Source of the DNA: Amphritea sp.
GTDB taxonomy: Bacteria; Pseudomonadota; Gammaproteobacteria; Pseudomonadales; Balneatricaceae
Length of the DNA stretch: 11,052 nt
Assembly: GCA_018067325.1 (NCBI GenBank)
Contig: JAGPUU010000084.1
Location: forward strand, 1 to 11,052
Direction: 5' to 3'
The notes under the pieces were generated by a model. It was given only the letters and a program-made list of their open reading frames with translations, was not told the origin of the DNA and did no database searches. The position numbers were made by a program, and so were the translations under genes. Below, piece by piece: positions 1-8,349 of this stretch; the stretch's first letter is position 1; every line of letters starts with the position of its first letter.

Positions 1-1993
1 TGCGTGACTCTTCCTCATCATCTCCATCAACGCTCACCACTTCATCACCATGGACCAGGTTCATAGTGGTTTTACAGCGCTCTTTTGGCGGTAACGCATA
101 GCCAGAACACCCGAGGAATACCCCGGTGGTACCGGTACGAATCATCATTTTACGATTACAGCTTGGGCAAGGAATATCGGTCTCAGTAGGCTCATTAAGA
201 CGCATACCGGATTCCGGATGTTGCGCCTGCTCCAAACGATTACTGAAGCCCTGATAGAACTGATTCAGCAATTCTTTCCAGTCAGCACTACCGGTCGCTA
301 TATCATCCAACGACTCTTCCATTCTCGCGGTAAAGCTAAAATCCATCAGGTCATTAAAATTCTCAACCAGGCGCTCGGTGACAATATCACCCATTTTCTG
401 CGCATAGAAACGGCGGTTCTGAACTTCCACGTAGCCCCGATCCTGAATAGTAGAGATGATCGATGCATAGGTAGAAGGTCGGCCAATTCCTTTTTTCTCC
501 AGCTCCTTAACCAGGCTCGCTTCGGTATAACGAGGTGCAGGCTTGGTAAAATGCTGCTTAGGGTCCAGTTGTTGTAACTGAAGAACATCACCCTTCTGCA
601 CATCCGGAAGAATAATATCCTCTTCTTTGCCACGACTATTGAATACTTTGGTGTAACCATCAAAACGCAGAATGCGTCCTTTTGTCCGCAATTCAAAATC
701 ACCTGCCGTTATGGTCACCCGGGTACTGGTAAAAAGTGCCGGTGTCATTTGACAAGCGACGAACTGACGCCGAATCAGCTCATACAAGCGCTCAGCGTCC
801 CGCTCCATACCTTTAAGGGCGGTAGCCTCTATGGAGACATCTGAAGGACGAATCGCTTCGTGAGCCTCCTGAGCGCCCTCTTTGCTACTGTAAGAGTTAG
901 CTTTCTCCGGCAGATACTTAGCACCATAATTATCACTGATGAAATCACGGCAGTTATCAACCGCCTCTGAACTCAGATTAGTCGAGTCCGTTCGCATGTA
1001 TGTGATGTAACCCGCTTCGTAAAGTCGCTGAGCTAACATCATCGTCTTCTTAACACCGAAGCTTAGACGGGTACTGGCTGCTTGCTGAAGGGTCGAAGTT
1101 ATAAACGGTGCAGATGGACGACTACTTGTCGGCCGGTCCTGTCGATTAGTTATCTTAAACTCCAGCTGTTTTAGCTGCTCAAGATAGCCCTCTGTCTCGG
1201 AACCATTTACCGGCCGAAAACTTTTATCCTGGTATTTATCAACCTGAAAACGTAAAGACTCATTATCGCCTGACAGAAGGTCTGCATGTAGCTCCCAGAA
1301 TTCTTCCGGGATAAAGCTACGAATCTCTTTTTCCCGCTCAACCAGTAAACGTACAGCAACCGACTGTACCCGACCGGCCGAAAGCCCCCGGGCGACCTTA
1401 GCCCACAACAGAGGAGAAACCATGTAACCAACAACCCGATCGAGAAAACGCCTGGCCTGTTGAGCATTAACCCGATTAATATCGAGCTCACTCGGCTTCT
1501 CAAACGCTTCCTGAATCGCTTTCTTGGTTATCTCATTGAAGACAACCCGGCGATAACGATCATCTTCACCACCGATAGCTTCCCGCAGGTGCCAGGCAAT
1601 AGCCTCCCCTTCGCGGTCCAAATCGGTTGCGAGATAGATAGTGTCTGCATCTTTGGCCAGTCGCCTTAACTCATCAACGACTTTCTCCTTACCCGGGAGA
1701 ATTTCATAGCGGGCATCCCAGTTATTCTCTGGGTCAACCCCCATGCGTGCTATCAACTGCGTTTTTGCCTTTGCAGCCTTATGCCGAACCTTATCCTCCG
1801 GCGCTAATTTACGGGTGATAGCCGCCTGTCGAGCACGCTCTTTAGGGTCGGATGCGGTTGCATTGCCAGAGCCACTGGTGGGAAGATCACGAATGTGGCC
1901 CACACTTGATTTAACCACAAACTGATTACCTAAATACTTGTTTATGGTCTTCGCTTTAGCAGGTGACTCTACAATAACTAGGGATTTGCCCAT
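1..1993 (-). CDS. topA: DNA topoisomerase I (type IA), C-terminal part outside the window
   Basis: Relaxes negative supercoils in the cytoplasm by transient single-strand cleavage through a 5'-phosphotyrosine. The frame is open from the ATG at 1993-1991 to the left edge, giving 664 codons. The Toprim domain opens with the [10 protein letters not shown] motif (acidic Glu9) and continues with [14 protein letters not shown], which carries the metal-binding acidic triad. The nucleophile is in the [10 protein letters not shown] motif, Tyr332 (codon 1000-998; E. coli Tyr319). A first four-cysteine zinc finger starts at CPSC (Cys609, Cys612) and ends in [13 protein letters not shown], very close to E. 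coli TopA. The frame then enters an acidic linker and leaves the window. E. coli TopA has about 865 residues, so roughly 200 should be missing. An AAGGA ribosome binding site lies 10 bases before the start. It is divergent from the 2196 gene. Identity is very secure. Confidence 0.97.
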   Translation of the reverse strand, partial: MGKSLVIVESPAKAKTINKYLGNQFVVKSSVGHIRDLPTSGSGNATASDPKERARQAAITRKLAPEDKVRHKAAKAKTQLIARMGVDPENNWDARYEILPGKEKVVDELRRLAKDADTIYLATDLDREGEAIAWHLREAIGGEDDRYRRVVFNEITKKAIQEAFEKPSELDINRVNAQQARRFLDRVVGYMVSPLLWAKVARGLSAGRVQSVAVRLLVEREKEIRSFIPEEFWELHADLLSGDNESLRFQVDKYQDKSFRPVNGSETEGYLEQLKQLEFKITNRQDRPTSSRPSAPFITSTLQQAASTRLSFGVKKTMMLAQRLYEAGYITYMRTDSTNLSSEAVDNCRDFISDNYGAKYLPEKANSYSSKEGAQEAHEAIRPSDVSIEATALKGMERDAERLYELIRRQFVACQMTPALFTSTRVTITAGDFELRTKGRILRFDGYTKVFNSRGKEEDIILPDVQKGDVLQLQQLDPKQHFTKPAPRYTEASLVKELEKKGIGRPSTYASIISTIQDRGYVEVQNRRFYAQKMGDIVTERLVENFNDLMDFSFTARMEESLDDIATGSADWKELLNQFYQGFSNRLEQAQHPESGMRLNEPTETDIPCPSCNRKMMIRTGTTGVFLGCSGYALPPKERCKTTMNLVHGDEVVSVDGDDEEESR

Positions 1994-2041
1994 ATAAATA
2001 AAATCCTTAAAGGACGAGGTAGCAATACAAAACAGCGTGCA

Positions 2042-2070
2042 TATATAAGGGCTCAGACAAGCCGGGTCAA
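2042..2070 (-). promoter_or_regulatory. sigma70-type promoter of topA
   Basis: Read on the minus strand, a -35 box TTGACC (2070-2065) and a -10 box TATATA (2047-2042) are separated by exactly 17 bases. Transcription would start near 2035, giving a leader of about 40 nt before the topA ATG at 1993. A run of eight A/T pairs (2081-2088) lies just upstream of the -35 box. In E. coli topA is transcribed more when DNA is over-supercoiled; whether that holds here is inference. Confidence 0.7.
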
Positions 2071-2100
2071 GTTTCTACTGAAAAAAAACACGCTGACCAG

Positions 2101-2129
2101 TTAAGAATATTGGCTAATAAAGGTATATT
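2101..2129 (+). promoter_or_regulatory. probable promoter of the 2196 gene
   Basis: TTAAGA (2101-2106) and TATATT (2124-2129) are spaced by 17 bases, matching the sigma70 consensus at four and five of six positions. The predicted start near 2136 leaves a leader of about 60 nt before the ATG at 2196. It lies back to back with the topA promoter in the same 202-bp gap. This is a pattern match only. Confidence 0.4.
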
Positions 2130-2195
2130 TCTGGTAGCTTAAATGCAGTATGCTGCCGCCATTACTAGTCTCTTTAATTACAACTACCTGAGAAT

Positions 2196-2921
2196 ATGTT
2201 GCAAGACAACCTGATTTTTCTTTTTTCTTTAATTGCTGTGGGCTTTATCGCTCTCCTGGTGAACTATTTTATTTCAACCAGAGAGCAGCAGCAGGAATAT
2301 CGCGGCAAGCGTTTGAAAGAGCTGCGCAAACAGTCTGACGACGCGCTGACGACTCTGGCTGTACTCAAAGAAGCCAATTGCCGCCATGAAATTACCGACG
2401 CACTCAGCAACTATATCATCGGCATGATCGAAGAGATCGCTCTGCTTGCTCCGGGCTCCGACCTGTTACAGGAGATTAGCGCACAAAAAGAGGGAGCGGA
2501 CCGTACAAGTCCTGTTCCCGGAAGCTTTTCCAATGATCGAGCATTGAAACGGGCCCAGATCCACATCCAACATGCAGAAAAGCTTTGCATCGAGATGGCC
2601 AAGAAGGGAAAACTCAATATTGCGAGAGCTAAGCAGTTCCAGCAAGACCTCTACTGGCTTCACGTCTGTGTTTTTGCTGATGCCCATATTGAACAAGGGG
2701 ATTACTATCTGAATCGTGACGACAAATTAGTAGCCATGTCTCACTACAAACACGCTAAAGCGATCATCGCCCGGACCAGCGTGCCGCAAAAACAGAAACA
2801 AGATTATGTTGATAAAATAAGAGAGCTACTCAACAAAGCTCGTCCCAGCAGCGCAATGGCAGCGGGCAATCTTGCCGCGTCGCTAGAAGAACTTAAAAAA
2901 GAGAAAACCAACGAGGAATAG
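2196..2921 (+). CDS. membrane-anchored helical protein of unknown function
   Basis: I do not recognise a named family. The 241 residues begin with a hydrophobic segment (about 5-27, FLFSLIAVGFIALLVNYF) that looks like an uncleaved inner-membrane anchor, followed by Gln/Arg/Lys-rich sequence, so the remainder is probably cytoplasmic. Residues about 30-95 look helical and end in LLQEI. A polar linker (about 96-110, with ADRTSPVPGS) leads to a second helical block (about 112-215). Part of this block, AHIEQGDYYLNRDDKLVAMS onward, has the spacing of a TPR-like helix pair. The tail is Ala/Lys/Glu-rich. The ribosome site is weak (GAG about five bases before ATG), but no better in-frame start precedes the anchor. 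It is divergent from topA and convergent with the 2928 gene, only 6 bp from it. Codon use resembles the neighbours. Confidence 0.8.
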   Translation: MLQDNLIFLFSLIAVGFIALLVNYFISTREQQQEYRGKRLKELRKQSDDALTTLAVLKEANCRHEITDALSNYIIGMIEEIALLAPGSDLLQEISAQKEGADRTSPVPGSFSNDRALKRAQIHIQHAEKLCIEMAKKGKLNIARAKQFQQDLYWLHVCVFADAHIEQGDYYLNRDDKLVAMSHYKHAKAIIARTSVPQKQKQDYVDKIRELLNKARPSSAMAAGNLAASLEELKKEKTNEE

Positions 2922-2927
2922 CAGAGT

Positions 2928-3146
2928 TCAGTCCGCTTTGATCAGATCGAAACGAGGAACCCTACTCCCATCACTAACCGTTACCTGCTCGATAAACATG
3001 CTCATAGGTCGCACCCAAACAGATCCCTCTCCATAACATTGCTTATACACTACCAGCCACTCCTCTGTTTCAGAGTGCCTGGCGAGGTGAAGCACTTGGT
3101 ATTCTGCACCTTTATAATGTTTATATAAGCCTGTTAGCAGCTCCAT
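2928..3146 (-). CDS. DUF1653 family protein
   Basis: A 72-residue protein with the full DUF1653 pattern: G-x-Y-x-H-Y-K-G near the N-terminus (GLYKHYKGAEYQVL), then LARHSETEEWLVVYKQCYG, WVRPMSMF and a closing VPRFDLI. Its biochemical role is unknown; it is a small, single-domain, probably cytoplasmic protein with no signal or membrane segment. The start has a good GAGG ribosome site 5 bases upstream. It begins 13 bp after the stop of the 168-residue gene upstream on the same strand, so the two are probably co-transcribed. Family assignment is confident, function is not. Confidence 0.9.
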   Translation of the reverse strand: MELLTGLYKHYKGAEYQVLHLARHSETEEWLVVYKQCYGEGSVWVRPMSMFIEQVTVSDGSRVPRFDLIKAD

Positions 3147-3159
3147 ATTTACCTCGATT

Positions 3160-3666
3160 TTAAAACTTCTGTTCCATAAAGGGCTGCATCAATTGTTGCA
3201 ACATCTCCAGTGAGTTTTCATCTCCTCTCTCATCCCAGTATAGAGACAAGTGAACCGGTGTTGATTCTATCGAAGACACGCCATCAGGGAGTTTTCCGAT
3301 CAATTCATTTATTGACTGTAGTTGAGTCTCGCTCAGACAGCGTTCGCCAATCCCCCAACACCAGCCCTCTGGCAATCCTATATCAGCAATGGCCGTCTGA
3401 CGAAACACCTGCCATTCTATGAAGCTCTCTCTTTCGCTTTTCTGCAGATTGAATCGAGGCAACCTGTAAGCGGTGGCAGATAACACTTCTGGCTCCACCT
3501 GCCCTGCCGCCCTGGGAGGCGTCACACGAACGATCTGAACATGAAAACCCTGACGGGAGGCCTCCAGCCGCAATTTAGCCAGGAAGCGCTGCCGGGGACT
3601 AGGCATCACCCACATCATCGAACCCAGCAGTGACATCATAATCAGAACAATAATTGCCCATTCCAT
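3160..3666 (-). CDS. conserved hypothetical protein with N-terminal membrane anchor
   Basis: The 168-residue protein starts with a strongly hydrophobic, Met-rich stretch (about residues 3-21, WAIIVLIMMSLLGSMMWVM). A basic segment follows (PSPRQRFLAKLRLEASRQG), which by the positive-inside rule places the remainder in the cytoplasm. The body holds conserved-looking aromatic and charged patches (ATAYRLPRF, EWQVFRQ, LPEGWCWGIGERCLSETQL) and an acidic C-terminal third. I recall similar uncharacterised proteins in pseudomonads beside the same usp and uup genes, but no function. A GGAG ribosome site (3675-3678) lies 8 bases before the ATG. It is first of a two-gene unit with the DUF1653 gene and is divergent from the universal stress gene. 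Confidence 0.85.
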   Translation of the reverse strand: MEWAIIVLIMMSLLGSMMWVMPSPRQRFLAKLRLEASRQGFHVQIVRVTPPRAAGQVEPEVLSATAYRLPRFNLQKSERESFIEWQVFRQTAIADIGLPEGWCWGIGERCLSETQLQSINELIGKLPDGVSSIESTPVHLSLYWDERGDENSLEMLQQLMQPFMEQKF

Positions 3667-3719
3667 TTTTTACGCTCCGCTAACTTATTGATCCCGGTCA
3701 GATTTCAAACCACAAACGC

Positions 3720-3725
3720 TATACT
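3720..3725 (+). promoter_or_regulatory. probable -10 element of the universal stress gene
   Basis: TATACT at 3720-3725 matches the -10 consensus at five of six positions and would place the transcription start near 3731, leaving a leader of about 57 nt. No good -35 box is visible at 16-18 bases upstream (GTCAGA at 3697-3702), so activation or another sigma factor is possible. This is inferred from position and base match. Confidence 0.4.
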
Positions 3726-3743
3726 TTCCATAAAGAATGGAAA
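3725..3743. promoter_or_regulatory. operator-like palindrome in the usp promoter region
   Basis: A perfect 7-bp inverted repeat, TTTCCAT at 3725-3731 and ATGGAAA at 3737-3743, is separated by AAAGA. It abuts the -10 box TATACT and covers the predicted transcription start, a typical place for a repressor operator. It lies in the 121-bp divergent gap and could also affect the gene starting at 3666. No regulator can be named from the sequence. A weaker CTCTC/GAGAG pair follows at 3754-3758 and 3766-3770. Confidence 0.4.
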
Positions 3744-3787
3744 CTCTATGCTACTCTCAAAGATAGAGAGCAACAGGAGAAAAACCG

Positions 3788-4228
3788 ATGTCACTATACA
3801 AACACATACTCTTGGCTATCGATCTGTCAGAAGACTCTGACCAACTGATAGACAAAGTGAAACTTTTGGCCCAAAGCACTGAAGCCGAACTCTCAATGAT
3901 CCATGTAATTGAACCGCTTAGCTTCGCCTATGGAGGAGATGTCCCAATGGATCTCACCGCCATTCAGACTCAACTTGATGAACACGCACAAAGCAAAATG
4001 GCCGGCTACCGTAAACAGCTCGAATACCCGGTAAAAGCGTGTCATGTTGTTTCAGGACACACTGAAACCGAGGTTCACAGGATTGCAGACGAAAACCGAT
4101 GCGATCTGATCATTGTCGGCAGCCACGGACGCCATGGGCTCGCACTGCTATTAGGATCAACGGCTAACGGCATATTACATGGTGCTAAATGCGATGTACT
4201 GGCGATACGAGTGAACGCTAAAGAGTAG
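3788..4228 (+). CDS. universal stress protein, UspA family
   Basis: A single USP domain of 146 residues, the usual length for the family. Strand one is YKHILLAIDLSEDS, with the conserved Asp12 of the nucleotide pocket. The C-terminal part has DLIIVGSHGRHG followed by LALLLGSTANGIL and CDVLAIRV. The Gly-rich loop reads G111-2x-G114-8x-G123-S124, one residue shorter than the usual G-2x-G-9x-G(S/T) ATP-binding pattern. ATP binding is therefore plausible but not certain. Such proteins are cytoplasmic, form dimers and help survival under starvation or stress. AGGAG is suitably spaced before the ATG. The gene has its own -10 element and palindrome upstream, and ends inside a hairpin shared with uup, so it is likely monocistronic. 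Confidence 0.94.
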   Translation: MSLYKHILLAIDLSEDSDQLIDKVKLLAQSTEAELSMIHVIEPLSFAYGGDVPMDLTAIQTQLDEHAQSKMAGYRKQLEYPVKACHVVSGHTETEVHRIADENRCDLIIVGSHGRHGLALLLGSTANGILHGAKCDVLAIRVNAKE

Positions 4229-4248
4229 AGGATAACCTCTACTCTTTA
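4219..4248. terminator. bidirectional hairpin terminator spanning the usp and uup stop codons
   Basis: Arms at 4219-4231 and 4236-4248 are perfectly complementary over 13 bp around an ATAA loop. The left arm includes the usp stop TAG (4226-4228); the right arm ends on the uup stop (TTA at 4246-4248, read TAA on the minus strand). Because it is a palindrome it can fold in both transcripts. No long U-run follows in either direction; each 3' arm ends only in a short U-rich stretch. Termination strength is therefore inferred from the convergent position and the perfect stem. Confidence 0.65.
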
Positions 4249-6120
4249 CTGCATCCCTTCCAGCTCGACCCAACGTTCCATCAGTTGTTCGAGCAAAGTT
4301 TCTTTTTCCTGCAAATCTGCCAGTTTAGAACTCACATGCTCCTGGTTACCAGAATAAAAATCAGCGGCTCCGGTTTCCAGTTGCAGTTGCTCCAAATCAG
4401 ATTCCGCTTGCTCTAGCTGTCCCGGCAACATGTCTAATTCTCGTTGAAGCTTATAACTAAGCTTCTTCTTGGGAGGTTCAACCTTTGCCACTTCAGCGAC
4501 CTTTTCGACCGGTTTAACCAGAACCTCAGTCCCCGGTTCAGGGCGCTGTCGTAACCAATCTTCATAACCACCAACGTACTCTTGTATTCTGCCGTTTCCT
4601 TCAAATACGACCGTTGAGGTAACCACATTATCCAGAAACGCCCGGTCATGACTGACCAACAACAAAGTCCCTTTAAACTCGAGTAAAATCTCTTCCAACA
4701 GCTCTAGAGTTTCAATATCAAGATCATTGGTGGGCTCATCAAGAACCAGTAAATTGGATGGCTGGCTAAAGAGTTTAGCCAACATAACCCGATTACACTC
4801 ACCACCTGAAAGCGCTTTTACTGGAGTACGTGCTCTTTCTGGTGAGAACAGGAAGTCACTCAGATAACTGATGATATGCCGTGACTTACCATTAATGGTG
4901 ATACTTTCCCGGCCCTCAGAAATGTTATCAATAATGGTTTTCTCAGGATCAAGCTTACCCCGCAACTGATCAAAATAAGCGACATTCAAGCTTGTACCAA
5001 GCTTAACTTCCCCCTGATCAGGCGTCAGCTGTCCCAGCAAGATTCGCAACAAGGTACTTTTACCGATACCGTTCGGACCAATCAGGCCGATGCGATCTCC
5101 CCGTTGAACAGAAAGCGTCAGGTCGCTAATAACCGGTACGCCATTGTAGGCCTGACTAACATTTTCCAGTTCGATAACAAGCTTGCCAGAACGATCAACC
5201 TTATCCATCTGAAATTTAGCTTTGCCCTGCTTCTCGCGTCGCTCTGAACGCTCAACACGCAAATCTTTAAGTGCGCGAACACGCCCTTCGTTACGGGTTC
5301 GACGAGCCTTTATGCCCTGACGTATCCAGCGCTCCTCTTCGGCAAGACGCTTGTCAAACAGGGCGTTATTACGCTCCTCTTCTTCCAGCAATTTTGCTTT
5401 CTGTTCGAGATAGGTAGCATAGCTTCCTGGAAACGAGGTCAGATGCCCTCGATCTAACTCGATTATCCGGGTCGCTAACCGCTCCACCAGAGATCTGTCG
5501 TGGGAGATAAACAGAACTCCCCCGCGAAACTCCATGATCTGTTTTTCGAGCCATTCGATGGTTTCGATATCCAGATGGTTTGTTGGTTCATCCAACAGCA
5601 AAATATCCGGTTCCTGAACCAGAGCAGCACCCAGCGCGGCTCTGCGACGCCAGCCACCGGATAGAGAAGACATTAGTTTGTCTCCATCCAGCTCCAACCG
5701 CTCAAGCACTTGTTGAATTTTCTGTTGCAGATGCCAGCCGTCTGCCAAATCTATCTCATGTAGCAGGCGTTCCATCTCAGCCATATCTGCATCAGTGTGA
5801 TTCACAGCCAGAGCTTCATAACGGGTAAGCAGCTCCATTGTCTCAGCACATCCCGAGGCAATGACATCTCTTACTTTCCGGTCATCAGCAACAGGTAACA
5901 TCTGCGATAGTTCCGCAATACGGGCTCCGCCATCCTGCCACAGCTCACCATCATCAGTTGCCTGGTGGCCAGCTATTACTTTCAGCAGGGTCGACTTACC
6001 TGCACCGTTTATACCAACCAATGCAACCCGTTCACCCTTTTCCAGTTGAAAGTCGATATGGTCGAGTAATTGTTTATCGCCAAATGCGACAGAGACTTTA
6101 TCAAGTCTGATCAGAGCCAT
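4246..6120 (-). CDS. uup: ABC-F family ATPase Uup
   Basis: A soluble twin-ABC protein without membrane segments, 624 residues (E. coli Uup is about 635). Domain 1 has Walker A GINGAGKST (36-44), signature LSGGWRRR and Walker B LLLDEPTNHLD. Domain 2 has Walker A GPNGIGKST (348-356), signature LSGGECNR and Walker B LLVLDEPTNDLD. Between them is a highly charged linker with WIRQGIKARRTRNEGRVRAL, typical of Uup. The C-terminus has KKKLSYKLQRELDMLP and a coiled coil, the Uup-specific DNA-binding tail. Uup in E. coli affects transposon excision and ribosome function; the role here is inferred from homology. I chose the ATG at 6120, not the one at 6150, because GGTGG (6129-6133) lies 8 bases before it and MALIRLDKVSV is the natural family start. 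It is divergent from slt. Confidence 0.95.
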   Translation of the reverse strand: MALIRLDKVSVAFGDKQLLDHIDFQLEKGERVALVGINGAGKSTLLKVIAGHQATDDGELWQDGGARIAELSQMLPVADDRKVRDVIASGCAETMELLTRYEALAVNHTDADMAEMERLLHEIDLADGWHLQQKIQQVLERLELDGDKLMSSLSGGWRRRAALGAALVQEPDILLLDEPTNHLDIETIEWLEKQIMEFRGGVLFISHDRSLVERLATRIIELDRGHLTSFPGSYATYLEQKAKLLEEEERNNALFDKRLAEEERWIRQGIKARRTRNEGRVRALKDLRVERSERREKQGKAKFQMDKVDRSGKLVIELENVSQAYNGVPVISDLTLSVQRGDRIGLIGPNGIGKSTLLRILLGQLTPDQGEVKLGTSLNVAYFDQLRGKLDPEKTIIDNISEGRESITINGKSRHIISYLSDFLFSPERARTPVKALSGGECNRVMLAKLFSQPSNLLVLDEPTNDLDIETLELLEEILLEFKGTLLLVSHDRAFLDNVVTSTVVFEGNGRIQEYVGGYEDWLRQRPEPGTEVLVKPVEKVAEVAKVEPPKKKLSYKLQRELDMLPGQLEQAESDLEQLQLETGAADFYSGNQEHVSSKLADLQEKETLLEQLMERWVELEGMQ

Positions 6121-6312
6121 GCTTAATTCCACCAAAAACGTTGGCCGCATATTCTACAGAAAAAATGCACTCAGGCGTGTTACTCATTACAAATATTTTT
6201 TTCTAATCAAATTGAAATTATTAAGCATAAAATAATTCATCCATTCGGCAGATATTTTTCTCGAGTTTGTCATCGCTTTGCCGCTATGATGAGCATATCG
6301 GTGACTACAGAA
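6121..6312. other. divergent intergenic region between uup and slt
   Basis: AT-rich gap with no gene. It contains a 7-bp inverted repeat, AATTATT at 6216-6222 and AATAATT at 6231-6237 around an 8-base spacer, and several TAAAAT-like -10 candidates such as 6228-6233. None has a convincing -35 partner, so I place no promoter. Part of this stretch (6286-6312) would be coding if slt used its first possible ATG. Confidence 0.4.
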
Positions 6313-8349
6313 ATGATGCACATGCCCTATACCCCAAAGCTTTTCAGCCTTACCCACTTCATCCGCTGCCTGATTTTGTTCAGTTTACTGCCCAACATTG
6401 CCACCGCCGTTTCGATGGAGGACTCTCGTAAGCTTTATAGTCAGGCCTCTGAAGCACTCAAAGCCGAAAAAAGCGATGTGTACTTTCAACTGAAAGCTAA
6501 GCTCACTGCCTATCCACTTTACCCTTATTTGGAACAGCAGGAGCTCCAACATAACTTCGACAAGGTTACTCAGCACCATATCGACCTGTATACCGAACAG
6601 TACAACGAACTTCCTCCTGTATATATTCTGCAACAGAAATGGTTACGCTATCTAGCATCGAAAAAACGCTGGAAACAGTACGCCACCGCCTATATTTCCA
6701 GCCCTATAAAGAGTGAGCTATATCAATGCCACTACCGAAACTCGCTTTTAAAAACGGCACAACCCAAGTCTGCGATAAAAAACATAAGCGCTCTATGGAA
6801 TACCGGACACTCAATTTCCAAGGCATGTGATGAGGTATTCAATTACTGGACAACCCAGTCATCAGGACCTAGTAGCGTGCTTGCCTTCCAACGTTTCTGG
6901 AAATCCGTGGGCAATGACAACATCGCACTGGCACGCTACCTAAACCGATTTTTAACAACAAAACAGCAACAGGTGACGGAACGTTTATTTCAGGTATCGA
7001 AGGACCCTTCCCTGATTAAAAACCCTAAATTTTTACCGGGCGACACACTTGCCAGTAGAAAGACCTACCTCTACGGATTAAACAAACTTTCAAAGAAAAA
7101 CCCTCTATCGGCTGCGCAGATCTGGATTAAGCAGCGCACAAAGTTATCTTTCAATTTCGAAGAACAACAAAAGCTTAATCTAAACATAGCTCGTCGCCTA
7201 AGCTACAGAGCCGATGAGACGACAGATCAGTTACTGGGTGAGTTAAATATTTTTGCCGATGAAGAGATCCATAACCTACGTTTCAACTTGGCACTGACCA
7301 AACAAAACTGGCAGAAAGTTCACCAACTCATTGACGAGCTCACTCCTGAATCTCAATTGCAGGAACGATGGACCTATTGGAAAACAATCTCTGCCAGTCA
7401 TATTAAAGGGCTGAAGCCGGTCTATTCTGATGCCTTCGTGAAGCTAAGCAACCAACGTAGTTACTATGGCTTACTCGCCTCACGCACTTTACAAAGCCGT
7501 TTTCGCTTGAACCCACAGCAAGACAAGGTAACTGAACTTTCGCTGCAAGAATTAGCCGCCTCGCCGGCTATGCGTCGAATGCATGAACTCTATCAGCTAA
7601 ATAGTCTGTATCTTGCCCGCCGTGAATGGAACCAGCTAACCCGTAGCTTTGACAAAGCCCAGCTAAGAACAGCAGCAACCGTAGTGCATCGCTGGGGTTG
7701 GCATAATATGGCTATTGCCGGGATTGCTAAAGCCAAATTCTGGGACGATATCAGCTTACGTTTTCCGATGCCCTATTCAGATATATTCGACAAGCTTGCA
7801 GGCGATTATAAAATTGACACGAACTGGGCTAGAGCTGTTGCCCGCCAGGAAAGTGCTTACCAGCCCTATGCCCGATCCCGCGTAGGCGCCAGAGGCTTGA
7901 TGCAGCTCATGCCTAAAACAGCACAATCAACGGCTAAGCGAAACGATATTAGCTATAAAGGAGTCTCAGACCTTTACCAACCTGAAACCAATATCAATCT
8001 GGGCGTCGCTTACCTTGCTGAAATGCAGAAAAAATTCGAGGGCAACCAGGTACTCGCGACAGCAGCTTACAATGCAGGCCCCCATCGGGTGAAAAAGTGG
8101 CTTAAGCAGCGCGGAGAGCTCCCCACTGACATCTGGATTGAAATGATTCCGTTTAAAGAAACCCGTAAATACGTCATGAGTGTCATGGCCTATCACGCGA
8201 TCTACCGCACATTAGCAGGCCAACCCTCCCACATCCTCGAGGGCCAAACAGCCTTTCGTATTGCACTGAAGGACTCAACCAGCGCACAACAAGCAGAGCG
8301 CTTAAGAAACTTCATCCAAACTAACTCGGCGACAACACTGACTCAATAA
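6313..8349 (+). CDS. slt: soluble lytic murein transglycosylase, Slt70 type
   Basis: A periplasmic enzyme that cleaves the MurNAc-GlcNAc bond of peptidoglycan, leaving 1,6-anhydroMurNAc. A signal peptide ends in LPNIATA, with predicted cleavage before VSMEDSRKLY. A long helical region resembling the Slt70 superhelical ring follows. The C-terminal goose-type lysozyme domain has the catalytic Glu in RQESAY (codon 7849-7851, residue 513), then GLMQLMP (528-534) and AAYNAG (584-589). An in-frame ATG at 6286 would add nine polar residues. I prefer 6313 because GGTGA (6300-6304) lies 8 bases before it and the signal peptide is then of normal length; 6322 is also possible. The precursor is about 678 residues against about 645 in E. 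coli. Its stop overlaps the tatD start by one base. Confidence 0.93.
   Translation: MMHMPYTPKLFSLTHFIRCLILFSLLPNIATAVSMEDSRKLYSQASEALKAEKSDVYFQLKAKLTAYPLYPYLEQQELQHNFDKVTQHHIDLYTEQYNELPPVYILQQKWLRYLASKKRWKQYATAYISSPIKSELYQCHYRNSLLKTAQPKSAIKNISALWNTGHSISKACDEVFNYWTTQSSGPSSVLAFQRFWKSVGNDNIALARYLNRFLTTKQQQVTERLFQVSKDPSLIKNPKFLPGDTLASRKTYLYGLNKLSKKNPLSAAQIWIKQRTKLSFNFEEQQKLNLNIARRLSYRADETTDQLLGELNIFADEEIHNLRFNLALTKQNWQKVHQLIDELTPESQLQERWTYWKTISASHIKGLKPVYSDAFVKLSNQRSYYGLLASRTLQSRFRLNPQQDKVTELSLQELAASPAMRRMHELYQLNSLYLARREWNQLTRSFDKAQLRTAATVVHRWGWHNMAIAGIAKAKFWDDISLRFPMPYSDIFDKLAGDYKIDTNWARAVARQESAYQPYARSRVGARGLMQLMPKTAQSTAKRNDISYKGVSDLYQPETNINLGVAYLAEMQKKFEGNQVLATAAYNAGPHRVKKWLKQRGELPTDIWIEMIPFKETRKYVMSVMAYHAIYRTLAGQPSHILEGQTAFRIALKDSTSAQQAERLRNFIQTNSATTLTQ

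Noticed and set aside
218..1925. Several open frames of 60-120 codons on both strands within 1-1993
   Set aside because: All are shadows of topA: they lie inside its continuous frame, lack domain-like sequence and have no good ribosome sites.
5369..6049. Open frames overlapping uup on both strands
   Set aside because: They overlap the strongly conserved Walker and linker coding region of uup and resemble no protein family.
6120..6150. Ten-residue N-terminal extension of Uup from the ATG at 6150
   Set aside because: No ribosome site before 6150, and GGTGG is well placed before 6120; the extra residues do not fit the family start.
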